From Tannerella sp. (GTDB lineage Bacteria; Bacteroidota; Bacteroidia; Bacteroidales; Tannerellaceae), in assembly GCA_031271245.1 (NCBI GenBank), contig JAISWC010000352.1, positions 1-13,526 on the forward strand: 13,526 nucleotides of DNA. Reading direction: 5' to 3'. This document shows, one piece after another, positions 7,312 through 13,526 of the stretch. Every line of letters begins with the position of its first letter. Position 1 is the stretch's first letter. Below the pieces are notes generated by a model. That model saw only the letters and a program-made list of their open reading frames with translations, did no database searches and was not told where the DNA came from. Position numbers and translations under genes: made by a program.

Positions 7312-9006
7312 TTACGCATTTAATTTCCTGCTCCAGGTATCTTTCAGTGCGACCGTCCGGTTGAAGACGAGCCGTCCGCCGACGCTGTCGGGATCGAGGT
7401 TGAAATAGCCGATGCGCTGGAACTGGAAATGATCGTAGGGTCTGGCTTGCGCCAGGTCAGCCTCTACAAAGCAATCCGTCAACACCTGGAGCGAATCGGG
7501 ATTCAACAGTTCAGCCGGTTCCCGGTCTTTCTCTTCGGCCGGATTTTCCGCGAGAAACAGCCGGTCGTACAGCCGTATCTCGGCCGGCAGCGCATGTGCC
7601 GCGGAAACCCAGTGAATCGTACCCCTGACCTTGCGGTTGCTTTCCGGCATTCCGCTTTTCGTCTGCGGGTCGTATTCCGCGTACACTTCTTCCACCTCGC
7701 CGGCTGCGTTTTTCCGGCAACCGGTACATTTTACGATGTAGGCGCACCGCAGACGTACTTCCTGTCCGGGTGTCAGGCGGAAATATTTTTTCGGAGCCTC
7801 TTCCATAAAGTCGTCCCTTTCGATGTACAGTTCGCGCGAGAACGCGATTTCATGCGTCCCGGCAGACGGGTCTTCGGGATTGTTCACCGATTCCATCCTC
7901 TCGACTTTCCCTTCAGGATAATTGGTGAGGATCAGTTTCACGGGATGAATCACGGCTGCCACGCGCCGCGCCGTCGCGTTCAGGTCTTCGCGTACGGCGT
8001 GTTCCAGCAGGGCCATGTCGACGGTGCCGTCGTATTTGGTGTAGCCAATTCGGTCGACAAACTTCCGGATGGACGCGGGCGTGTAACCTCGCCGGCGGAG
8101 GCCGCAGAGGGTGGGCATCCGCGGGTCGTCCCAGCCACTGACCAGCTTTTCGCTGACTAATTGCAGCAGTTTCCGCTTGCTCATGAGGGTATAGGTCAGG
8201 TTCAGGCGGTTAAATTCCGTTTGCTGCGGACGGTAGTCGCCGTCTTTCAGCAGTTCGATGAAATAGTCGTACAAGGGGCGGTGTACTTCAAATTCCAGCG
8301 TACAGAGCGAATGGGTCACGCCCTCGAAATAATCGCTCTGGCCGTGTGCGAAGTCATACATCGGGTAGACTTTCCACTGGGTGCCGGTACGGTGATGCGG
8401 CCACTTGATGATCCGGTAGATAATCGGGTCGCGAAAGTGCATGTTGGGCGAGGCCATGTCGATCTTTGCCCGCAGGGTCATGCGGCCTTCTTCAAACTCG
8501 CCGCTGTTCATCCGCAGGAAAAGGTCGAGGCTTTCCTCCGGCGGACGGTTCCGGTAAGGACTGTCCGCGCCCGGCTGCGTCGGCGTTCCTTTCTGTTCGG
8601 CAATCTGTTCCGACGTCTGTTCGTCCACGTAGGCATGTCCTTGCCCGATCAGCGCGACGGCGAAATCGAACAACTGCCGGAAATAATCCGAGGCATAATA
8701 AATATTCCCCCACCGGAAACCCAACCATTGAATGTCTTCCTGAATGGCCTCCACGTATTCCACATCTTCGCGTGTGGGATTCGTATCGTCATAGCGCAGG
8801 TTGCACGTGCCGCCGTATTTTTCGGCGATTCCGAAATCCAGGCAGATGGCTTTGGCGTGGCCGATGTGGAGATAGCCGTTCGGCTCGGGCGGGAAACGTG
8901 TCTGGACACGTCCGCCGTTTTTACCCTCCGCCACCTCTTTCCGGACGATTTGCTCGATGAAATTCAAACCTTTCTTAGCCTCATCCTGTAGTACATTCTC
9001 TTTCAT
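7312..9006 (-). CDS. glnS: Glutaminyl-tRNA synthetase
   Basis: The 564-residue protein matches class I GlnRS, which charges tRNA-Gln with glutamine in the cytoplasm. RFPPEPNGYLHIGHAKA (37-53) carries the HIGH motif (47-50) in the PEPNG context typical of GlnRS. DDTNP (73-77), the FEGVTHSLCTLEF segment (227-239) and the LMSKRKL loop (274-280, the KMSKS equivalent) follow. The C-terminal two-barrel anticodon domain runs from about residue 345 to the end (RELYIERDDF, YFRLTPGQEVRLRCAY). GltX and GlnRS both appear in this window, so tRNA-Gln is presumably charged directly. The gene heads a probable glnS-TPR-dedA operon and has a TAnnTTTG box 28 nt upstream. Confidence 0.97.
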   Translation of the reverse strand: MKENVLQDEAKKGLNFIEQIVRKEVAEGKNGGRVQTRFPPEPNGYLHIGHAKAICLDFGIAEKYGGTCNLRYDDTNPTREDVEYVEAIQEDIQWLGFRWGNIYYASDYFRQLFDFAVALIGQGHAYVDEQTSEQIAEQKGTPTQPGADSPYRNRPPEESLDLFLRMNSGEFEEGRMTLRAKIDMASPNMHFRDPIIYRIIKWPHHRTGTQWKVYPMYDFAHGQSDYFEGVTHSLCTLEFEVHRPLYDYFIELLKDGDYRPQQTEFNRLNLTYTLMSKRKLLQLVSEKLVSGWDDPRMPTLCGLRRRGYTPASIRKFVDRIGYTKYDGTVDMALLEHAVREDLNATARRVAAVIHPVKLILTNYPEGKVERMESVNNPEDPSAGTHEIAFSRELYIERDDFMEEAPKKYFRLTPGQEVRLRCAYIVKCTGCRKNAAGEVEEVYAEYDPQTKSGMPESNRKVRGTIHWVSAAHALPAEIRLYDRLFLAENPAEEKDREPAELLNPDSLQVLTDCFVEADLAQARPYDHFQFQRIGYFNLDPDSVGGRLVFNRTVALKDTWSRKLNA

Positions 9007-9033
9007 ACCCTTCTGTCTTTATCTTTTACGCGA

Positions 9034-9041
9034 CAAAGGTA
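9034..9041 (-). promoter_or_regulatory. Putative -7 promoter box for the glnS operon
   Basis: The minus strand reads TACCTTTG, a perfect TAnnTTTG 28 nt upstream of the glnS ATG. No -33 TTTG is evident at the usual spacing. The identical octamer precedes the DUF5618-like gene. Confidence 0.5.
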
Positions 9042-9164
9042 TAATTAAATTGCCAACTGCCGCTAATAGCACCGCCAAAAACTTTGTCGTTCCCCGTCCG
9101 TCCGTCCTTTCGTTTTACAACATACTGTCAAATTAAGATACTGGAAATAAGCAAAAAGGCCGGT

Positions 9165-9230
9165 GGCTTTGTATATCGTCTATATACAGCGTTATATACA
9201 GGCGCTATACAACGCTGTAGAACAAAAGCC
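9165..9230. repeat. Nested inverted repeats in the glnS/panC divergent intergenic region
   Basis: The 362-nt gap between glnS and panC (9007-9368) contains no credible gene. Its central part holds nested inverted repeats. TACAGCGTT (9185-9193) pairs perfectly with AACGCTGTA (9211-9219) across 17 nt. GTATAT (9171-9176) pairs with ATATAC (9182-9187) across 5 nt. An outer pair, GGCTTTGT (from 9165) with ACAAAAGCC (to 9230), has a one-base bulge. The motif TATACA recurs at about 13-nt spacing. This could be an operator for one or both divergent units or a structured leader of panC. Confidence 0.5.
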
Positions 9231-9331
9231 ATCATTTATTTTCATTTTCCCGATAAATGCAATTTTCCCGTAAAAAGACGGGCCGTTATAAATTTATTTT
9301 GTTGCTTTGCAGTCGGTTTGAAAACAACAGT

Positions 9332-9368
9332 CCTGCCTGCGGAACAGGCGGGTAAAATGCGGTAAAAT
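9332..9368 (+). promoter_or_regulatory. panC leader: hairpin plus tandem GGTAAAAT repeat
   Basis: CCTGCCTG (9332-9339), loop CGGAA and CAGGCGGG (9345-9352) form an 8-bp stem with one G.U pair. It is followed immediately by GGTAAAAT at 9351-9358 and again at 9361-9368, ending at the panC ATG. The first copy creates a minimal reading frame, ATG CGG TAA (9357-9365), directly ahead of panC. These elements may affect panC translation, but no known riboswitch is recognised. A possible -7 box with one mismatch (TTGCTTTG, 9302-9309) lies upstream. Confidence 0.35.
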
Positions 9369-10223
9369 ATGAAAGTGATAAGAGAAATTCAGGCATTGCG
9401 GGAGGCGCTTGCACGGGAAAGGCAGGCTGGAAAACGGATTGGCTTTGTGCCGACGATGGGCGCGCTGCACGACGGACACCGGAGCCTGGTGAAACGCTGC
9501 CGGACGGAAAACGACGTCTGCGTGGTCAGTATTTTTGTGAATCCGACGCAGTTTAACGACCGGCGCGATCTGGAGGCCTATCCGCGGACGCTGGAGAAAG
9601 ACTGCGAACTGCTGTCTGCGGACGGATGCGATTACGTTTTTGCGCCCTCGGAAGTGGAAATGTATCCCGAACCGGATACGCGCGTGTTCGACCTCGGCAC
9701 GGTAGCCTGCGGGATGGAGGGCGCTTTCCGTCCCGGCCATTTCAACGGCGTCGCCCAGATTGTGAGCAGGCTGTTTGAGGCGGTCGAACCGGACAGCGCC
9801 TGTTTCGGCGAGAAGGATTTTCAGCAAGTGGCCGTCGTCCGGGAGATGGTGAGGCAACTGGGTTTGCCGGTGCAAATCGTCGTCTGTCCGACGCTCCGGG
9901 AGCCGGACGGACTGGCCATGAGCAGCCGGAACGTGCGCCTGACGCCCGAACAGCGCCAAACAGCGCCGCTGATTGCCGCCACGTTAAAAGAAAGTCGTAC
10001 CTTTGCAGCCGGAAAAAGCGTGCGCGAGGTGATTGACCGGGTGGTAAACACGTTGAACCAGTCGCCGCCGTTGCGCGTGGAATATTTTGAAATTGTGGAC
10101 GGAACGACCCTTTTGCCTCTGCGGCAGTGGGACGAATCGGCAGAGCCGGTCGGCTGCATTGCCGTTTATTGCGGAGAGGTACGGCTGATCGACAATGTGA
10201 AATATGAACGGGAAGCAAGGTAA
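9369..10223 (+). CDS. panC: Pantothenate synthetase (pantoate--beta-alanine ligase)
   Basis: The 284-residue protein matches PanC, the cytoplasmic enzyme that joins pantoate and beta-alanine using ATP. The nucleotidyltransferase signature PTMGALHDGH (28-37) has the HxGH pair H34/H37. NPTQF (58-62) and EAYPRT (69-74), the substrate loop MEGAFRPGHFNGV (116-128), FGEKDFQQ (146-153) and REPDGLAMSSRN (177-188, the KMSKS equivalent) follow in order. Length is normal. The ATG at 9369 matches the family start (MKVIREI). panD begins 29 nt downstream and supplies the beta-alanine substrate, so the two form a pathway operon. Confidence 0.97.
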   Translation: MKVIREIQALREALARERQAGKRIGFVPTMGALHDGHRSLVKRCRTENDVCVVSIFVNPTQFNDRRDLEAYPRTLEKDCELLSADGCDYVFAPSEVEMYPEPDTRVFDLGTVACGMEGAFRPGHFNGVAQIVSRLFEAVEPDSACFGEKDFQQVAVVREMVRQLGLPVQIVVCPTLREPDGLAMSSRNVRLTPEQRQTAPLIAATLKESRTFAAGKSVREVIDRVVNTLNQSPPLRVEYFEIVDGTTLLPLRQWDESAEPVGCIAVYCGEVRLIDNVKYEREAR

Positions 10224-10252
10224 TGAACATAACTGTAATTTAACGAAACCAC

Positions 10253-10603
10253 GTGTATATCGAAGTTTTAAAATCGAAAATCCACCGGGTGACGGTGACG
10301 GAGGCCAATCTGGACTACATCGGAAGCATCACGATTGACGAGAAGTTGATGGAGGCGGCCAACCTGATTGAGCATGAGAAAGTGTACGTGCTAAACAACA
10401 ACAACGGCGAACGGTTCGAGACGTATGTCATCCGGGGCCGGCGCGGTTCGGGCGTCATTTGCCTGAACGGCGCGGCTGCCCGCCGCGTATTGCCCGGCGA
10501 TGTCATCATCATCCTCTCTTACGCGCGTATGGAGTTCGAGGAAGCCAGGCACTTCCGTCCGACCGTGATTTTCCCCGATACGGCCACCAATCAACTGCCT
10601 TAA
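10253..10603 (+). CDS. panD: Aspartate 1-decarboxylase, GTG start
   Basis: The 116-residue protein matches PanD, the pyruvoyl-dependent enzyme that decarboxylates aspartate to beta-alanine for pantothenate synthesis. The self-cleavage site is present as YIGSI, between G24 and S25, so S25 would become the pyruvoyl group. Conserved blocks NNNNGERFETY (47-57) and ICLNGAAAR (70-78), and an ending FPDTATN, follow. The frame begins with GTG (10253). The protein sequence from that codon (MYIEVLKSKIH) matches the family N-terminus exactly and no ATG lies in frame before it, so GTG is the start. The gene sits 29 nt after panC and 36 nt before a MATE exporter. Confidence 0.96.
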   Translation: MYIEVLKSKIHRVTVTEANLDYIGSITIDEKLMEAANLIEHEKVYVLNNNNGERFETYVIRGRRGSGVICLNGAAARRVLPGDVIIILSYARMEFEEARHFRPTVIFPDTATNQLP

Positions 10604-10639
10604 CCGCCCGGTAGCCGGAGCGTCGCCCGCTGATATCCC

Positions 10640-11962
10640 ATGCATACGAACAGGCATATCTGGAAAATAAGTTATCCGATTTTTTTGAGTCTGCTGGCGC
10701 AGAACATCATCAACGTGACGGACACGGCGTTTCTGGGGCACGTGGGCGAAGTGGAACTGGGCGCTTCGGCGATGGGCGGCCTGTATTACATTTGCGTCTT
10801 CACCATTGCATTCGGGTTCAGTACCGGGTCGCAGATTATGATTGGCCGGCGCAACGGCGAACGCAACTACGCGGCGGTGGGGCCGGTGGTGATTCAGGGT
10901 ATCATTTTCCTGACCGTGCTGGCGGCGGTGATTTTTCTTTTTTCGCGCCTGCTGGCCGGCAGCCTTATGCGGACGCTGATTTCGTCGGAGGTTGTCCGCA
11001 CGGCTACTCTGGACTTTCTGGACTGGCGCGTCTGCGGTTTCTTCTTTTCGTTCGCGAACGTCATGTTCCGGGCGTTTTTCGTGGGGATTACCCGCACGAA
11101 AGTGCTGACGTGGAACGCGCTGCTGATGGCCGGCATCAACGTCATACTGGATTACCTGCTGATATTCGGTCATGCCGGGCTGCCCCGGATGGGCATTCAG
11201 GGCGCCGCCATCGCGTCCGTCATAGCCGAAGGCGCTTCGGTCGTTTTTTTCCTGGCCTACACCGCCCTGACGGTCGACCGGAAACGCTACGGACTACACC
11301 GTCTCCCTCCGTTCAACCCCGTTCTGCTGAAACAGGTACTGAACATATCCGTCTTCATGATGTTGCAGCAGTTCATGTCGATGAGCACCTTTTTCCTGTT
11401 TTTCATCGTCGTCGAGCGCCTCGGGCAGCGCGAACTGGCCATTGCCAACATCATCCGCAGCGTCTATGTGGTGATGTTTATTCCGGTCAATGCCCTCTCC
11501 ACGACGACGAACACGCTGGTCAGCAATATCATGGGAGAAGGCCGGGTGTCGCAGGTCATTCCGCTGATTCGGCGGATGGCGGGGATTTCGGCCGGTGTTA
11601 TGGCGTGTTTTTCGCTGGTGCTGTGTCTCTTTCCCCGCGCCATACTGTCGGTATACACAAATGATGCCGTTCTGCTGTCGGATTCGGTGCCGTCGCTGTA
11701 CGTGATTGCAACTACGGCGCTGGTCTGTTCGGTGGCCAGCGTGGTTTTCAACGGCCTGTCGGGCACGGGTAACACCCGTCCGGCCTTTGTGATTGAACTC
11801 GGCGTACTGGTGATTTACATGCTTTTCGTCTACGTGGCGGGCGTGCAACTGCGTCAACCCGTACATATCTGTTACCTCTGCGAACTGATCTATTTCATCG
11901 CACTGCTGGCCGGCTGCACATTGTATTTCCGTTTCGCCGCGTGGGAAAAAAAACGGATTTGA
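10640..11962 (+). CDS. MATE family multidrug/cation exporter
   Basis: The 440-residue, strongly hydrophobic protein shows the twelve-helix arrangement of MATE (NorM/DinF-type) transporters, which export organic cations or other small molecules from the cytoplasm using Na+ or H+ gradients. The N-terminal signature ISYPIFLSLLAQNIINVTDTAFLG (10-33) is typical. The second half repeats the fold, with a matching segment near LLKQVLNISVFMMLQQFMS. Length fits the family (about 440-460). It starts 36 nt after panD and is probably co-transcribed, but a functional tie to pantothenate is not implied. The substrate cannot be assigned. The C-terminus ends in a basic cluster (WEKKRI). Confidence 0.92.
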   Translation: MHTNRHIWKISYPIFLSLLAQNIINVTDTAFLGHVGEVELGASAMGGLYYICVFTIAFGFSTGSQIMIGRRNGERNYAAVGPVVIQGIIFLTVLAAVIFLFSRLLAGSLMRTLISSEVVRTATLDFLDWRVCGFFFSFANVMFRAFFVGITRTKVLTWNALLMAGINVILDYLLIFGHAGLPRMGIQGAAIASVIAEGASVVFFLAYTALTVDRKRYGLHRLPPFNPVLLKQVLNISVFMMLQQFMSMSTFFLFFIVVERLGQRELAIANIIRSVYVVMFIPVNALSTTTNTLVSNIMGEGRVSQVIPLIRRMAGISAGVMACFSLVLCLFPRAILSVYTNDAVLLSDSVPSLYVIATTALVCSVASVVFNGLSGTGNTRPAFVIELGVLVIYMLFVYVAGVQLRQPVHICYLCELIYFIALLAGCTLYFRFAAWEKKRI

Positions 11963-12001
11963 TTCGGAAACTGTTTGAAAAAGTAACACAGAGTTCCACA
12001 G

Positions 12002-12026
12002 AGGAAAGTTTGCGAATGGCTTTCCT
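12002..12026 (+). terminator. Hairpin after the MATE gene
   Basis: AGGAAAG (12002-12008) and CTTTCCT (12020-12026) form a perfect 7-bp stem with an 11-nt loop, followed by GTTTCGT. It begins 39 nt after the MATE stop. The weak T tract makes terminator function uncertain. The preceding bases carry a short direct repeat, CACAGAG-TTC-CACAGAG. Confidence 0.35.
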
Positions 12027-12052
12027 GTTTCGTGACCGTTTGAAATGCATCT

Positions 12053-12088
12053 CCCGCTCGGCGAAGGCAGGATCTTTCGCCGGGCGGG
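12053..12088 (+). terminator. Strong 13-bp hairpin downstream of the MATE gene
   Basis: CCCGCTCGGCGAA (12053-12065) pairs with TTCGCCGGGCGGG (12076-12088) over 13 bp with a single G.U pair and a 10-nt loop. It is the most stable hairpin in this gap. No T tract follows on the plus strand, so it could be a U-less terminator, a transcript-stabilising structure or a boundary palindrome separating the pan-MATE unit from the repeat-rich region. Confidence 0.45.
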
Positions 12089-12138
12089 AAGCATAAGATT
12101 AAAAAAACATAATTCTGCAAAAAAAGTCGCGGAAAAGT

Positions 12139-12170
12139 TTTGAGGATATGAAACGGAATACCTATTTTTG
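12139..12170 (+). promoter_or_regulatory. Well-formed Bacteroidetes promoter
   Basis: TTTG (12139-12142), a 20-nt spacer and TATTTTTG (12163-12170) match the Bacteroidetes consensus TTTG-N19-21-TAnnTTTG completely. It is the best promoter in the window. Transcription should start at about 12177 and run through an A-rich leader into the ORF at 12229 and the (AG)29 tract. Confidence 0.7.
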
Positions 12171-12228
12171 CAACCGGATTGTAATTATGGTTGCATAACG
12201 AAAACATAAACAAATATAAAAGCAAACG

Positions 12229-12537
<309 letters not shown>

Positions 12538-12585
12538 CCGTCACAGCCCTTTCCGGCTACCGGACGGCCAGCCTTATACCGTTAC

Positions 12586-12614
12586 GGGAGGAATATACTC
12601 CGGACAATCCTCCC
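12586..12614 (+). terminator. Hairpin between the AG-tract ORF and the lipoprotein unit
   Basis: GGGAGGA (12586-12592) and TCCTCCC (12608-12614) form a perfect 7-bp stem with a 15-nt loop, followed by TTTCGG. It lies about 50 nt after the ORF stop at 12537 and just before the alternative stop at 12623. Nearby TCCGG-CTA-CCGGA (12551-12563) is another small perfect hairpin. Terminator function is only possible. Confidence 0.3.
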
Positions 12615-12633
12615 TTTCGGTGAATGGAGAAGG

Positions 12634-12686
12634 GTCTGAACTGTGATTGAAATGAAGACATGACTGACTGTGATTTGATAAAAGAC
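12634..12686 (+). repeat. 53-bp repeat, upstream copy
   Basis: This sequence begins GTCTGAACTGTGATTGAAAT and recurs at 13301-13353 with six mismatches in 53 positions. Unlike the downstream copy, no matching right arm follows, so it looks like a truncated half of the inverted-repeat element at 13300-13419. Confidence 0.85.
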
Positions 12687-12775
12687 TTTGATTAAGAAAT
12701 AAACAATACAATGATTATGGATGGCGGAACCCGAAAAGCCTACGAGTAGGGAAAAAAGAAAATGAATTATAAACC

Positions 12776-12790
12776 GCTCCGGAACGGAGC
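12776..12790 (+). promoter_or_regulatory. Leader hairpin ahead of the lipoprotein gene
   Basis: GCTCCG (12776-12781), loop GAA and CGGAGC (12785-12790) form a perfect 6-bp stem ending 10 nt before the proposed ATG at 12801, with an A/G-rich spacer. The last nine bases of the window (GCTCCGCAA, from 13518) repeat the left arm and loop, which suggests a conserved leader structure. Confidence 0.45.
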
Positions 12791-12800
12791 ATTAAGAAGA

Positions 12801-13292
12801 ATGAAAATGATGAAAAGTAAAATTTTAGTTGCTGTTGCAGCATGTGCAGGCCTGCTGGCCCTCTTTGCATGTTCGCAAAAAAGTTCTAAAACGGACTCCG
12901 GGAAACGCTCTATATCCGGAGTATGGATCGTAGACGAAGGCGGAAGCTATTTCCGGGATATAGTCGGAAGTGTACAGTTTGAAGGTGAAGTACAGGCCAA
13001 ACCATTGACAAATTCTACCAATCAGGTGATGTTTGCCTCTTCCTCCGATAAAGCCCTCGGCCTGAATTTTCTTACATTCGACGTTGTAACATTTCTGGTT
13101 CCAACAAGCAGCGGCGCGTTGGTGATAATATGTGAGATAATGTCGGAACTGAATTACGAACTCGGGAATGACAGATTTATATTGCGCTATAATGACAAAG
13201 AAGTGTTGTCTGCAAGATATGAGTTGGGAGAAAAATTTATCCTGTTTTTGGATAGTGGAAAGAAAATCGTTTTTCATAAATCAACCTCCTGA
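12801..13292 (+). CDS. Small predicted lipoprotein, unknown function
   Basis: Starting at 12801, the 163-residue protein begins with a basic n-region (MKMMKSK), a hydrophobic core and a lipobox-like LFAC, making C24 the probable lipidated cysteine. C15 (VAAC) is a less likely alternative because the core before it would be very short. The mature part starts with a polar Ser/Lys linker. A domain of about 130 residues rich in beta-strand pattern follows, with ISGVWIVDEGG near its start and DKEVLSARYELGEKFILFLDSGKKIVF near its end. That layout recalls small lipocalin-like barrels, but this is inference only. The frame extends to an ATG at 12762. I prefer 12801 because that upstream ATG is not kept in the related leader at the window's right edge and would put 13 polar residues before the signal peptide. 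The gene lies between two 53-bp repeats in an AT-rich, repeat-laden region. Confidence 0.75.
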   Translation: MKMMKSKILVAVAACAGLLALFACSQKSSKTDSGKRSISGVWIVDEGGSYFRDIVGSVQFEGEVQAKPLTNSTNQVMFASSSDKALGLNFLTFDVVTFLVPTSSGALVIICEIMSELNYELGNDRFILRYNDKEVLSARYELGEKFILFLDSGKKIVFHKSTS

Positions 13293-13299
13293 TGAAAAA

Positions 13300-13419
13300 T
13301 GTCTGAACTGTGATTGAAATGAGGACATGATGGACTGTGATTTTTTAGAAGACAGAAGGTTGCAGTCAGCCAAAAAAATCATACTCTTCACAGAATCAAT
13401 TGAAATCATAGTTCAGACA
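13300..13419. repeat. Inverted-repeat element downstream of the lipoprotein gene
   Basis: The left end TGTCTGAACTGTGATT (13300-13315) and right end AATCATAGTTCAGACA (13404-13419) are inverted copies with one mismatch. A second paired block, TGTGATTTTTT (13336-13346) against AAAAAATCATA (13373-13383), lies nearer the centre, with imperfectly paired sequence between. The whole can fold into one long hairpin. It begins 8 nt after the lipoprotein stop, so it may also act as a transcript end. The TGATT/AATCA recurrence resembles interspersed extragenic elements that I recall from Bacteroidetes genomes, but I cannot name a family. Confidence 0.7.
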
Positions 13420-13526
13420 GAGGACGCAAACAAAAACGTGGAGCCGAAACCACGCAAAAAAACGGGGCAAGCCTTGCGAAGCCGTAAGAGCAGGAAAACA
13501 AAACAATTATTAATCATGCTCCGCAA
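13420..13526 (+). other. Leader-like sequence at right edge, similar to the lipoprotein gene leader
   Basis: No gene is complete here. From about 13475 the bases AAGCCGTAAGAGCAGG, then AAAAC-AATTAT and finally GCTCCGCAA, align with AAGCCTACGAGTAGGG, AAAATGAATTAT and GCTCCGGAA before the lipoprotein gene (12737-12784). The ATG at 13516 has no equivalent in that alignment, so the next gene probably starts beyond the window. CGTGG/CCACG (13437-13441/13450-13454) forms a small hairpin. Confidence 0.4.

Noticed and set aside
9165..9230. Terminator or tRNA gene in the glnS-panC gap
   Set aside because: The genes diverge, so no terminator is needed there. No cloverleaf, T-loop or CCA-like end is present, and the inverted repeats lack a T tract.
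12634..13419. CRISPR array
   Set aside because: Only two copies of a 53-bp repeat 667 bp apart with a gene between them; no regular short spacers and no cas genes.
13516..13526. ATG at the right edge as the start of the next gene
   Set aside because: Alignment with the upstream leader places this ATG before the hairpin, where the complete copy has no start; the real start is expected beyond the window.

Overview
The window is chromosomal DNA from a member of the Bacteroidales (phylum Bacteroidetes). This rests on the encoded proteins (SurE, LpxB, WaaA, PanD, a DUF5618-like protein), on A-rich translation leaders without strong Shine-Dalgarno sequences, and on several copies of the Bacteroidetes -7 promoter box TAnnTTTG ahead of genes. 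The housekeeping genes are fairly GC-rich, so a GC-rich Bacteroidales such as a Tannerella/Porphyromonadaceae- or Alistipes-like organism is possible. I cannot fix the genus from sequence alone.

Layout. Positions 1-1906 (+) hold the 3' end of gltX (glutamyl-tRNA synthetase) followed 3 nt later by waaA (Kdo transferase). A small convergent gene for a DUF5618-like helical protein lies at 1926-2354 (-). An AT-rich gap with an unrecognised ORF remnant follows. Positions 2726-5100 (+) look like one transcription unit, surE - lpxB - a secreted heavy-metal-associated (HMA) protein, closed by a hairpin terminator at 5116-5141. Positions 9006-5134 (-) look like another unit, glnS - TPR protein - dedA, with gaps of 24 and 30 nt. 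A 362-nt divergent intergenic region rich in inverted repeats separates glnS from panC - panD - MATE exporter (9369-11962, +).

The last 1.5 kb differs from the rest. It is AT-richer and repeat-laden. A well-formed Bacteroidetes promoter (TTTG-N20-TATTTTTG) leads into a short ORF interrupted by a perfect (AG)29 dinucleotide tract. It is followed by a small predicted lipoprotein gene that lies between two copies of a 53-bp repeat. The downstream copy is the left arm of a larger inverted repeat. The sequence running off the right edge resembles the lipoprotein gene's own leader, which suggests a tandemly duplicated gene unit continuing outside the window.

Functionally, most of the window is core metabolism: two aminoacyl-tRNA synthetases, two lipid A/Kdo enzymes (LpxB makes the lipid A disaccharide, WaaA adds Kdo), and the two dedicated steps of pantothenate synthesis. 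The (AG)29 locus and the repeat-bounded lipoprotein unit are the most unusual elements. No complete novel system can be proven here.
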